A DNA stretch of 64,000 nucleotides from Artocarpus heterophyllus (Eukaryota; Streptophyta; Magnoliopsida; Rosales; Moraceae). The translations under genes and the position numbers were made by a program. The stretch covers positions 23,777,276 to 23,841,275 of the forward strand of contig CM046351.1 in assembly GCA_025403435.1 (NCBI GenBank), given 5' to 3'. The notes beneath the pieces were generated by a model. The model had not been told where the DNA came from, did not search any database, and saw nothing but the letters and a program-made list of their open reading frames with translations. Of this stretch, positions 47,546 to 57,700 are shown piece by piece (position 1 is the first letter of the stretch; each line of letters opens with the position of its first letter).

Positions 47546-47774
47546 TTAAAATATAAAAAAAAACATTAATTCTATTACAAAAATGATTATCAAACATACA
47601 ACATAAATGACATGAACACCTTGAGCACATCAATTTCTCGTGACCGTCACCTGTCGTCATACTTAAAATAAAATAGTTAGTAACATTATATCATATATCA
47701 ATAAGGAAATTACTAACATTGTTATTCATTTGACATAATCTGTTACATGAAAATTTGGTGGGTGTTACAGTCAC

Positions 47775-47930
47775 CACAGCCACTGATCTCCAAGTTGGTT
47801 GCCCCTGAGTCGTGAAATTAAAAATTCTCTGACAAGGGCATGATCACCAGAATCCGCAACGACTTCATGGAGATCAAAGGGAGATTTAAGAGCTGGATCT
47901 TTCTCCCAGGAGTAGCTGTCAAATCTCGAA
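47775..47930 (+). other. Second copy of the gene-like fragment in the MULE, right of element A
   Basis: The stretch CAGCCACTGATCTCCAAGTTG to about GGATCTTTCTCC is a diverged direct repeat of about 14405-14550, on the other side of the insertion. In one frame it gives MITRIRNDFMEIKGRFKSW, resembling MIAKICSDFTEIGGTFKSK on the left. The protein is unrecognised. The pair indicates a tandem duplication inside the MULE before A inserted. Confidence 0.45.
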
Positions 47931-48214
47931 TTGTTCTCCTACTTCTCTCCCATCTTTATTTCTGTGAGCTCTTGAAACATGTCAGTAGCTAATAGAAGCT
48001 TAGAGTGACAATGTTAGTTTTATGTAAAGTTTTTAAAACATGTATGTCTTTGCATTTTTTTTCAGTGGAATTGTAATATGGTAATATGCTATAGTATTTG
48101 AATTTAGTCTTGAATCTATGAGTGTTTTAATGGTAATTTGGTGTTTTGAAATGGAATTTAATGCATTTTATAAGTATATGGATTCTTGTAATATTTGAAT
48201 TGATTTGTAATCTA

Positions 48215-48930
48215 GTAGATTTCATGTTAGAACCTGACGGGTTCTAAGATGGAATCTGACAAGTTCAATTACTCTCAGCACGCCACGTTAGCAACTGCAA
48301 GCAGTTAGTATTTCTTTGTTTTGATGAAAATATGTTAGAATCTAGCAGGTTCTACTTTCAATTTGGCACCCTGCGTTGGTGACCAGAGGCAATTGGTGCT
48401 TTTCATTTCAAAGAAAATAAGTTAGAATCTAGTAGATTCTACGTTAAAACCTACCAAATTCCAATTCGGCACCTCGCGCTAGCGATCGAAGGGGGTTAGT
48501 GCTTTTGTTTCAAAGAAAATATGTTGGAATCCAGTAGATTCCATTTTGCAATCTACCAAATTCCAATTCACCACGTTGGTAGACGAAAGTAGTTGATGCT
48601 TTTTTTATTTCAAAGAGAATATATTGGAATCTGGTAAATTCCACTTAGGAACCTATCGGAGTCCAATTTGGCTCCCCACGTTGGCCACCAGAAGCGATTG
48701 GTGTTTTTTTGTTTCACACAGAATATGTTGGAATCTGATGGATTATACTTTAGAACCTGCCAGATTTCAATCCAACACCCACATCGACGACCAGAGGCAG
48801 GTTCCTGTGGGTTCTATGATGGAACCTAGTAGATTCCAAAAAGAAACCTGACGGGTTTCAAAACAGAACTTGGTGGGTCTCATGATAGAACCTAGCAGGT
48901 TCTAATAAGTACCAGGACGGAACCTAACAG
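48215..48930. repeat. Tandem array of about 100-base units in the right arm of the MULE
   Basis: Five to six degenerate units begin with (G)TTAGAATCTAGCAGGTTC-like sequence, followed by CCAATTTGGCACC, a GACCAGAGGCAATTGGTG block and TTTCAAAGAAAATA. Unit starts are near 48330, 48421, 48521, 48625 and 48729, giving a period of about 90-104 bases. The end decays into short GAACCTGACGGGTTCTA-like pieces (48800-48930). No coding potential is credible. Confidence 0.75.
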
Positions 48931-49352
48931 GTTATATTTTGGGAGAAAGGATAACTTAAACTTTTAATATATCATCTTTTTTTGTTAAAGGGACAGTTTT
49001 AAAAAGAACCTTTTAAGAGGACAATCTTAAAAAGATGTTTCTTTAAAGGACATTCTTATAAGTTGCTCTAATGTTTTTAATCAAAATAAGTAATCAATGC
49101 TCCCATACAACCTGTAAAATTGGATCAGTGATTTAAGTCTTAAAACTCTTTTTAGGTGCCCAAAGTCAATAAGGTTATTTCCCGCCAGTGGTCTATCGCA
49201 CCCTTTTTGTTTTTTAACTTTTTGGCTGAAATATTTCCCTATTGAAATCTAAGAGGAAGCTTAAAGAATTGGTATGTACCAGAATCCTTACCGCATTGAC
49301 TAAAAATCCCCCTATGTTGTGGACAAAACTTATGGGAGTTGTCCACTGGACC

Positions 49353-49995
49353 TGTTAGGTTGAAGTACAAGATTAGAGTGAAATAAACTAAATAATGTTG
49401 TAATAAGAGTAACACACGAGGTTTATAATGGTTCACTCTGTTAATGAAGAGTTACGTCCACTGTAATTCACTAAAATGTTCTGGGTACAGATTAAAAGAG
49501 AGCAAAAAGAGATGAAAAAGCAAATAGACAGAGTTTCTGTATCTGTGTGTGTTGTACACTGAAGCAACCATCCCCTTATATAGAGGATGAGGAAGAATCG
49601 TGGTTTCCAACTGTCTGGCGGAGTAGGATAGTGCATTGTAAGTAACCGCAATAGTGAGACACGTGTCGATTGGTTATAGGCTACAAGAATCACGCCTCAC
49701 CCACGTTTCAGTCAATGACTAGACATGTTATAACCGTCAGTTCATGCTAATAACCGCCAACTCGAGGCGATTAATCCGGTTGAACGAAGACTTGGGTAAC
49801 GAGTACAAATTATCCTGAGCAATCAAGAAGCAAATGTCTCCAACTAAGCAATATGATCGAATCAAGAGAACAATACGGATCATCAATTCGATCGGACTTC
49901 AGCCAGTTGATTTCATTTGATCCATTCGACTAGTTTTAACATTAGGCCGCCTGGGCTTGTCAGTAATTTAGGCCTGACTAAATTACAACCCAACA
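49353..49995 (-). mobile_element. Probable solo LTR of a copia-type element
   Basis: The ends form a 10-base imperfect inverted repeat (TGTTAGGTTG ... CAACCCAACA). The minus strand has a TATA-like CTATATAAGGGG (about 49574-49585) in the right position for an LTR promoter. No primer site, polypurine tract or coding sequence adjoins it. The flanking pentamers (GGACC and ATTAT) do not match, so the boundaries or the history are uncertain. Confidence 0.5.
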
Positions 49996-52900
49996 ATTAT
50001 TTGATAATAATTTATAAACAACAATTAAGACATAATTAATAAGTTCCAACGAAAGGTAATCTAGGACATCCAAATAATCTTTTTTTTTTTTTGGATAAAT
50101 ACTCTAGTGCACCCGAAGGCCATCTCCAATCCTCCTCATTTTGGAGGAAAACGCCAAAATGGAGCAAGTTTGACTCTCCAGTCGTGCGCTATATCATGCG
50201 GTATTTTAGAGTTTTGAACAGTTTTGCTTTCATGCATGGAGCAGCATTGTGCTGATTTATCTTCCTTTTGTTTTTCTTTTTTTTTTTTTGGTTTTCTTTT
50301 TAGGTTTAATCAATGAAAAAACCCCTAATGATTGTTGGGATTATAAAAATAGAATATAAAAAAGAATAAAAGATAATACACATGCAATATTTCTTTTAGA
50401 TTAAAGTTTGGAATAAATTGATTGGAGGTAGACTTATTAAGAGATGTAAAATAACTTTATTTTGAAGATAGAACAACTTTAAAATACAGTATTAGGTTCG
50501 AGACGGCGAACTTTAGCTCGAAGCTTTCTATAATAGAGCTTGTTTCTAAACTTTAAGTAAAAATTGAGAATTTAAAAAGTACACAAAATTAACAAAATCT
50601 GATAAAATTTCTACATTTTAAAACAATATCAAAAGAAGAGCCTTCCAAACCATAAAATTACCCCGTACCTGAAGAACTCTCATTCTGGTGTTATTTTATT
50701 ATTTGTAAAATATATTTTATATTTATGAAAAATACCTAGCGAATAACGTTTCATTTTGCCTATTATATTTATGAAAATGTCTCCACTTAAGCATTCAGAT
50801 CAATCAGATACTTACAATATTTATGATTCACTCTTGTAACATAATTCCTACTTTCATATAACATTCAATTTTTTCAAAACATTAAATATTACACTTACGC
50901 AAATTGAGTATCACACAAAAAAAATAAACAATGTAACGACTATTTTTTTTATAACATTGTTTTAACTATATAGTTTTAATTGCTATAATATAAAACTTTT
51001 ACATGTCATAATATAAAATAAAAATAAGTTATACTATAAATCACTTACATAATATAGTAAATTCATTCTAACGTAAGTAAACAAATAATATTATAAGTAT
51101 TAAATTTGTCAAAGACGTGAGATTTAAGACTTTCTGCTATATTAAGCACTATAACATATGAAAATTTTATATTGTAATAACTTTTTTATTGAAATATATA
51201 ACTAAAACATTACTTAAAACCAACTTTATTAAACAAGCTATAACCTTTTAACATCAAAGTAATGCACTACTATCCCCTTCTAGCTCCTTTTTTTTTTTTT
51301 GTTTTTTTGTTTTTTTTTTTTTTTGGGTCCTTGAAGTGAATTATTTTTATTATATTTTGGGTTACCAAACTACCAGAATGGCTATAATTGCAAGCAGTGA
51401 AGGATGTTGACACGTCACCAGAGTTGCCTCCCTTTAAAGGTCTTGCTTCGTGTCCAACCACAGCAAAATGTATGCTTTTGGTAGAAAAACAACGACCCCA
51501 CGCGCTGAATGGTCACGCAGCTCTTACAGTGCTGATCTCCACATGCATGTACTACCATAGTGATAGTAACTATTCAAGAAAATGAAAAACACCGGGGAAA
51601 GAAGTTTGCTTTGTTCATCCATCCCCACCCCATTTATAGAACAGGAAAAAAGGTGGGGAAAAAAAAGAAATAAAAAGAATTTACCCAAAATTCTTCATCA
51701 TCAACATTTTTGGTAATAACAGTTCAAATAGGCCATTTGGGTAGCAATTCATGTTCCCATGTTATGTTCGGATCAACACAATTATAACACGATATGATTG
51801 ATGCAAACATAAACACAACATGATCAATAAACGTGCTAAGAAATCAAATACGAACATGACAAACATATAAGACGAGTAATATGGCACGACATGCCAACAA
51901 GTTTATTAAATGGGTTGTGATATTTTGGCACGACGAAAACATGTTTACGATATGATTATCATCCAACTAGTCAAAAAATTTAAATTTTGTTTGAAATTTA
52001 AAAATAATATTAATTGATTATTTGTTATAAATTGTAGATAAATCAAGCAAGCATGTAAGAATAAGTACATGAATTCTCCAATGCCAATAATAATTATAAA
52101 AAGCGTAAAAACATTTAAACACAAAACATAGATAATACTACTAGGCATGTAAACTTGCTAAGCGTGTTAAAGGGGCTAGCGCGAATTCAACTCGTTTGTT
52201 TTCATGTTATTCTGTCAATTTGTTTATGATTGTAATAATAAACGGGCAATCTAAACCTTTTATCTCATGTTGCTTTCGTATCATGTTGTCGTATCGTACT
52301 CGAAATTGCTGGCTCAATAGTGGACAATGTAATTAAACTACAAATAATAGTTTAAATAAAATTTGCTTTTAAATTTTATAAAAAAAAATATTGTACCAAA
52401 CTTAGTTTGAACTACAAGTTGTAGTTCCAATAGCATTTGCCGAATGACCTACAAACTATTAACATTTTGTGTATTGTTTGAACTAGTGTATTAAGAGGGC
52501 ATTGAAAATATGATTTGGACCCAATATTTAAAATGAAACATAGTAATTTAAATTTTGTAAAAAAAAAAAATATTGTAGCAAAATTGATTTGAAGCAAACA
52601 CTTTTACTGGAATCAATGTTTTCAAATACACTATATGATATGACATTAAGAAAAAAAATTAAGCACCACTAGAAGTATTTTGCTATTGTAATGATAAAGC
52701 AATTGTTGTGTTTTCACATGCCAAAGATGTCTCTGTTTTCATTATTCATTTATTTATTTTTGCTTCCTTTTAATCTCACTTCCTGTGTCTGATGGATCAT
52801 AACCAAAGCTTAGTGCATGTGATGCATTTAATTTCAATTAAATTATATGTATTTGGTGCAATCGGGTGTGGGTGTAACAGTTTGTCTAGGGCATGTGCCT

Positions 52901-54121
52901 CACATTCCCTAAAGTTTGAACTTTATTTCTATCTTAAAAGTGCATATTAAATGAAAGTAGTTGGTAAAAAGCTGTTAACCCAGATAACTTGCCACTAATT
53001 ATCACAGTTGTGTTTGATAATAAATTTATCCAAAGATATAATTAAAAGAAAAAGAAATAGATATAATACAATTGCTTCTCTTCCCACATGAAAAGACCCA
53101 CCTTCAAAACATGGACTACCCCATGTCGCCATGCCCATCCAAAAGGTGGAAGAAAGAAGACCTTTTTTTTCTCATTAGCCCAAAAAAAAAAGAAAAAAAA
53201 AAGAAACCCTTTTTCTTTTCTTTTCTTTTCTAATTCTTGAAAAGGACTAATGTTTTCTAATTATTTAAGGCAAATAAATGGCTGGAATCCTTTTCTTTTG
53301 GGGGCCTGTCTTTATTCTTCGGATTCCCATAATTTTTAAAATAAAGATCATTTATGCACACTGAATTGCAAACGTGCAAATGACCTACACTAGTTTAGAG
53401 TCAACAACAACTACAACAAACAAATCCAATTCAGATATTAATTCCACAGCTAATTCTAAAAGTCAATTTATGCAAAATTAGCTTCCAAATATAATCAAAT
53501 ATTAAGTAAAAAAAAAAAACTCTTGTAATTTCCCTAAAATTTTTAGCATTTTACCCTCGTGTCTCTTTCTTTCACGTTAATTAAAAAACAAAAAAGAGTT
53601 CTACGTAAATAGAAAGAGGATAATTGATATTCGAAGAACTGAGCACATTCTTACTAAATTAACAGCCACTAGAAAAACTTGTTATACATTATGTCACATA
53701 CCGTAACTTATTAATAAAAAGAAGAAAAGAAACCAGCCACATCCTAATAGACAATAAAAATAAAAAGGAAAAAAAAATAGCCCTACACAAAAAGCAGACA
53801 ACAAACAAAAACAAAAATTATAATTACCAAATTCCAAAATATAAGCCCAGCCATAGAGTTGGGACTAAATTAATAAATGTCTATTTCTAATATACAAGAG
53901 CATCATTTGGTTAGTAAAATACTCTCCAATACAGTACTTTTTTTTTCTAATTAAATATGACACATGCTATATTTGGTTTAATATTTAATACAAAAAGTAA
54001 CATATATGCTTAATTTTAACATTTAATTGCTATTAATTGATTTATTCACTTTTTCACTTAGTCATATTACCAAAATATAAACTTAACTTTTGAAATAACA
54101 TTGTACAATAAAGAATTTATA
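49996..54121. other. AT-rich intergenic region with MITE-like fragments
   Basis: No gene is supported. Contents seen: a fragment at about 50118-50210 starting GGCCATCTCCAATCCTCC, similar in style to plant MITEs; a palindromic MITE-like element at 50952-51213 (listed separately); long poly-T runs (51288-51324); and a degenerate segment around 51730-52310 with CACGAC/CATGTTGTCGTATCG-type words reminiscent of old DNA transposons. Long AT-rich stretches fill the rest. The open frames here are short and of low complexity. Confidence 0.45.
50952..51213. mobile_element. MITE with about 60-base imperfect inverted repeats
   Basis: The left arm (AACATTGTTTTAACTATATA, then TATAATATAAAACTTTTACA) pairs with the right arm (ATGAAAATTTTATATTG, then AACTAAAACATTAC) read inverted. 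The interior is AT-rich. The shared TATAAAACTTTTACATG word links it to the other MITEs of this window. Confidence 0.55.
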
Positions 54122-54237
54122 GGGTGTTTAGTGTTGTAGTACTAGCCATATATTTTCAACCATAAACAACATAAGACTCTTGCATGTTACAATATATTGT
54201 TCTAACCACAGAGCTTCAACCCTTCTCAAAACACCAC
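54122..54237. mobile_element. hAT-like MITE
   Basis: The ends GGGTGTTTAGTGTTG and CTTCTCAAAACACCACA form weak inverted repeats. The interior contains CATAAGACTCTTGCATGTTACAATA, related to the family motif. The element is about 116 bases long. Confidence 0.5.
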
Positions 54238-54301
54238 ATTGATGTCAAATACAGTCGGTAATTATATTGAGAAAGGTCTAACATATTTTTAGTTAGCAAT
54301 T

Positions 54302-54476
54302 AGGCCGTTTGAAAGAACAGTTGATACCATTAGTTATAACTGTAAATAATATAAGACTCTCATATATTATAATTAAAAAACAAAAAAAATTACTACTAAA
54401 TATAAAATTCTCACATTGTATATAGTTCTTAAAGCCAAAACTTTTGGCTCTAACCGTTTACGTCATTCCAAACACC
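54302..54476. mobile_element. hAT-like MITE in the DUF620 gene promoter
   Basis: It runs from AGGCCGTTTGAAAGAACAG to CGTCATTCCAAACACCAT and contains ATAAGACTCTCATATATTATAA and TATAAAATTCTCACATTGTA, variants of the family motif. It ends about 235 bases before the ATG of the DUF620 gene and about 135 bases before its TATA box. Confidence 0.5.
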
Positions 54477-54611
54477 ATCAATCAAGAAAAAAGACCAGGT
54501 CGAGTGTATTACACGTGCCAAATCTGCATCGTGTGAAGACTTTTCACAATTACAAAAACAGAGAAGTCTCTCTCTCTCAAGTACTTTTTTCGCCCTCTTA
54601 AGTCGTGCGTT

Positions 54612-54620
54612 CTATATATC
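54612..54620 (+). promoter_or_regulatory. Probable TATA box of the DUF620 gene
   Basis: CTATATATC lies about 95 bases before the ATG at 54711. It is followed by a CT-rich leader (CTCTCTCTTCTCTTCTCTC), a common feature of plant core promoters and 5' leaders. Confidence 0.55.
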
Positions 54621-54710
54621 TAACCATAACAGAGCTCTCTCTTCTCTTCTCTCAAAACGCAAAAACAGAGCAAGAGAAAAGCAGAAAACCAAAAAAAGAA
54701 AAAAAAGAAA

Positions 54711-57700
54711 ATGGGTCGACTTGAGCCACTTTCAGAAGAACCCATAAGCGAAGAAGACGAAAATGGGAATGGGTCAAAGAAAGGAATGCGTCAGACATGG
54801 CGGAACTGGATCAAAACCCACCTCTCTCTCGTCTTCACCAAGAGGTCTGACCTCAAAATCCTCCTAAGCGTCCTCGGTTGCCCTCTTTTCCCTCTCTCTA
54901 TTCACCCTTATGATCACACCACCATTAACGAGGTAATCATATAACTTTCTCTCTCTATATATATACACACACACTTACACAGAGACGAAACTAGAAAAAT
55001 TAGGTCGAGGGGAGAATGTATAATAATATTGTTAAAGAAAAATTGAATAGAACAGATATAGAATTTCAAGGATCTACAGGAGGAGGGAATATAATTTTTA
55101 TAAGATTCTATATATAATGTTGAAAAACGTTTAGAGAGGCGGTGTATATACATATATATATATATCAAAAACTGTTCACTATATATGACCAGCTTAAAGT
55201 TCTTGCGGGAAATTGACTAATGTGACGTTTGTTTTACCTATTTGAACTAGAAAAACTACGGTTGGGATTCTAGTCTTTACAAAATTTGAATTGACAGTAT
55301 TTTTAGTTCCAACTGTAAATTTGAATCGGTAATCCACATGTTCTGCTTTAGGTGCTAGTGAAATTAGTGTGTGTGAGCTTTATTTTTTCTTTTTTTTTTT
55401 TAGGACATTTTAGTGCTAGTTTTTTCTTAGCTTTCAGGGAACAAGGAAGAACAAGAAAATTTTTTTTTCCTTAAAAAAGAAGACAAAAATCTCAATCTGT
55501 TTTGGTTTTTCCAAGAGAAAGTGAAAACACGTTAGAGAACTGTAAAAGTAAAATATATGACTGGCTAGAGAGAGTAAAGACAAGTAAAAGGAGGGTGTTT
55601 CCTCCTTTCTTCACTACTTCTATATATGAGTTGTCTTTTAGTACTTTACGTCTGTGGTTTTACGCGGCTTTTTGAGTTTCCCACAATCACCCCACTATGT
55701 TTAAAAAAAAAAAAAATTACCTTGAATGAGATTCAAGAATCTAAAATTAAAATAAAATAAAAAATGACTCTTCTTATAGGGGCAATATTGTCTTTGGCAT
55801 TGTTTAGGACGCATGTTAAAAAAAATAAAGTTGAGTTTATTATAATATAAAGTTCTTATATACTACAGTAACAAGCAAAAATTTGCTACCATATAAAGAT
55901 CTCACATACTACAATTTTTAAGTTCTAAATGATTTTTCAAACACATTCCAATTAGTTATAGTATGTTTGGCTATTTCAGTTCGAACTAAAACTTATGTTT
56001 ATTACAGTGTAAAGCTTTCACATATAATAATGTCAAAAAAAAATATGAGCTACTTAGTAAAACTTTCATATGCTATAAGTTAAACCATACTTCCTAAACA
56101 CAATATTAATTTGATTTGGGCCATATATGTAAATGAAAGAATCCATCAAAACGAATAAATATTTCAATAAAACTTTATAGCAGAGTCCAAATAATCTGTT
56201 CCTTAAAAAAAGAAAAGAAAAAGAAAAAGAAAAAGAGTCCAACTGATGTGAAATCTGTTTCACCTCTTCATATTATTACCATTTTAAGACTAGAAACATT
56301 ATTAACAATAATAACAAGATAAGATGTGCCAAAATATAATAAAAGATAATGAAAGATCCAGTTATCAATTGTTAAATAATACAAAAAAACATGTAATGAT
56401 CTTTTTTCTTTCTTTGACCAAAGTACAATTTCGACAATAATAATGCTTAATAAAGAGAATTCCAACGCTTTTGCGTGGTAGATGAAAATTTGGTTAGCCT
56501 TTGGTATGTTTAATGGTGGAATTAATGTTCCTCAACATTAAAGAAAGGGCAGGAAAAAGCTAGTTGCAAACTCATTGAATAAAAGGAACTAACACCCTCG
56601 TCTGTTCCCTAGCCGATTTAATTTAGGTTTTACATTGTATTTATTATAATAATAATTTAATAATAATAAATAATAATTGTGAATGAAAAGAAACAGCTAT
56701 TCATGTTAAAAAAAAATTAAATTGGCCAGGGAAAATAATAATAATAATAATAATAGTGGTGGTGGTGTTGATAATAATAATGAAAGAAAATAAATACTTA
56801 ACCCCTAAAAAAGGCTAAAATGTATTATTTGTTTTTTCTTCTAACAAATTACCTAAACAGGTGTCCTCCTCAGCACAATACATAATACAACACTTTACGG
56901 CGGCCACCGGTTGCCGGAAACTAGAAGGCACGGTGAAGAATACTTTTGCCACCGGAAAAGTGACAATGGCGATGGGAGATCATGACCTCGGCTCGGCTGG
57001 GATCTCGGCTGCCGGGGCCGCCAGCAGTACAGTTTCCCAAAAGGGGTGCTTTGTAATGTGGCAGATGGTTCCCAAAATGTGGCTGATTGAGCTGGTGGTA
57101 GGCGGCCACAAGGTCATTGCGGGGAGCGATGGCAATGTTGCGTGGCGGCACACTCCGTGGCTCAGTGCACACGCCGCCAAAGGTGGCGTTCGCCCTCTCC
57201 GGCGAGCTCTTCAGGCAAGTTTCTGAAGATTTTTGTAACCATGCATGCATGTTGATATAAAATTGAATTTGTCATTAAAAAAATTACGTCTCTTGAATTT
57301 GTCATTTAATTAATTATGGATGTTGTGTAAACAAAAACTTGTATTTTACCTGCTTCATAACATATCTAAGCTGTTCTCAGTTTAGGTGATGCTTTTCACT
57401 GTGGTTAGGCTATCCAATAACATTTCTCAATTGGGCCAAATAGGTCTAAGAAAAAAAATCATAAGTACACCTATTTATTAGGATAAAAGACACAAATCTA
57501 GTGGTATATAATTAACACTGCTAATGGAAAATTAATTATTTAACAAAAATGTGACACATATGATGTTACATTGCTACACAAATAGGGATCATATTACCAA
57601 AATACTATTACCATATCAATGTGTGTAGCTATCTTATTATTGCTACCCTGTTCCTAGCAGAAATTATAGGGCCAAAATTTGTGTAAGGGGACCAACATAG

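Larger units (their letters stand above)
14593..47769 (-). mobile_element. Ty3/gypsy chromovirus A (Tekay/Del-like), decayed, with nested insertions
   Basis: The element is complete in outline: 3' LTR 14593-20788, polypurine tract 20789-20805, decayed gag-pol 20825-25584, leader 25585-25629 plus 44204-44384, primer-binding site 44368-44379, 5' LTR 44385-47769, flanked by GTCAC on both sides. Element B (25635-44198) is inserted in its leader and solo LTR D (16816-19655) in its 3' LTR. A long LTR plus the integrase C-terminal block ending EEATWE...KYPQLF point to the Tekay/Del group. All reading frames are interrupted. Confidence 0.92.
44385..47769 (-). repeat. 5' LTR of element A (3385 bp)
   Basis: It starts TGTAACGCCCTC and ends GTGGGTGTTACA, followed by the GTCAC duplication. 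It is uninterrupted and shows the empty site for D near 46597. It carries motif clusters at 44630-44830 and 47400-47545 and the GGCGCGCC block at about 45195-45330. The 75-codon frame at 46879-47106 is conserved with the other LTR simply because the LTRs are copies. Confidence 0.93.
14007..49068. mobile_element. Non-autonomous Mutator-like element (MULE) hosting the retrotransposon nest
   Basis: The left end (14007-about 14090, GAGAAAACTACATAA...AAAACTGTCCCTTT) and the right end (about 48985-49068, read inverted as GAGCAACTTATAAGA...AAAACTGTCCCTTT) form imperfect terminal inverted repeats of about 80 bases. The flanks are TAATATTTT (13998-14006) and TAATGTTTT (49069-49077): a 9-base target duplication with one mismatch, as expected for MULEs. 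Without chromovirus A it would be about 1.9 kb and has no transposase. Its interior has a CT-rich stretch and gene-like fragments, so it may be a Pack-MULE. Confidence 0.72.
54933..56860 (+). other. Intron 1 of the DUF620 gene (1.9 kb) with two MITEs
   Basis: The donor is GAG/GTAATC and the acceptor CTAAACAG/GTG. The intron is AT-rich and holds two MITE-like elements (55800-55946 and 55967-56103) and microsatellites near 56740-56785 (AAT units, then GTG units). Confidence 0.8.

Noticed and set aside
51388..51585. 65-codon plus-strand frame with mixed composition
   Set aside because: There is no recognisable motif, no promoter or splice context, and no second supporting exon. It is too short to support as a gene.
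56921..57250. Long minus-strand frame opposite DUF620 exon 2
   Set aside because: It is a shadow of the GC-rich exon 2. The plus strand carries the conserved family motifs and splice sites.
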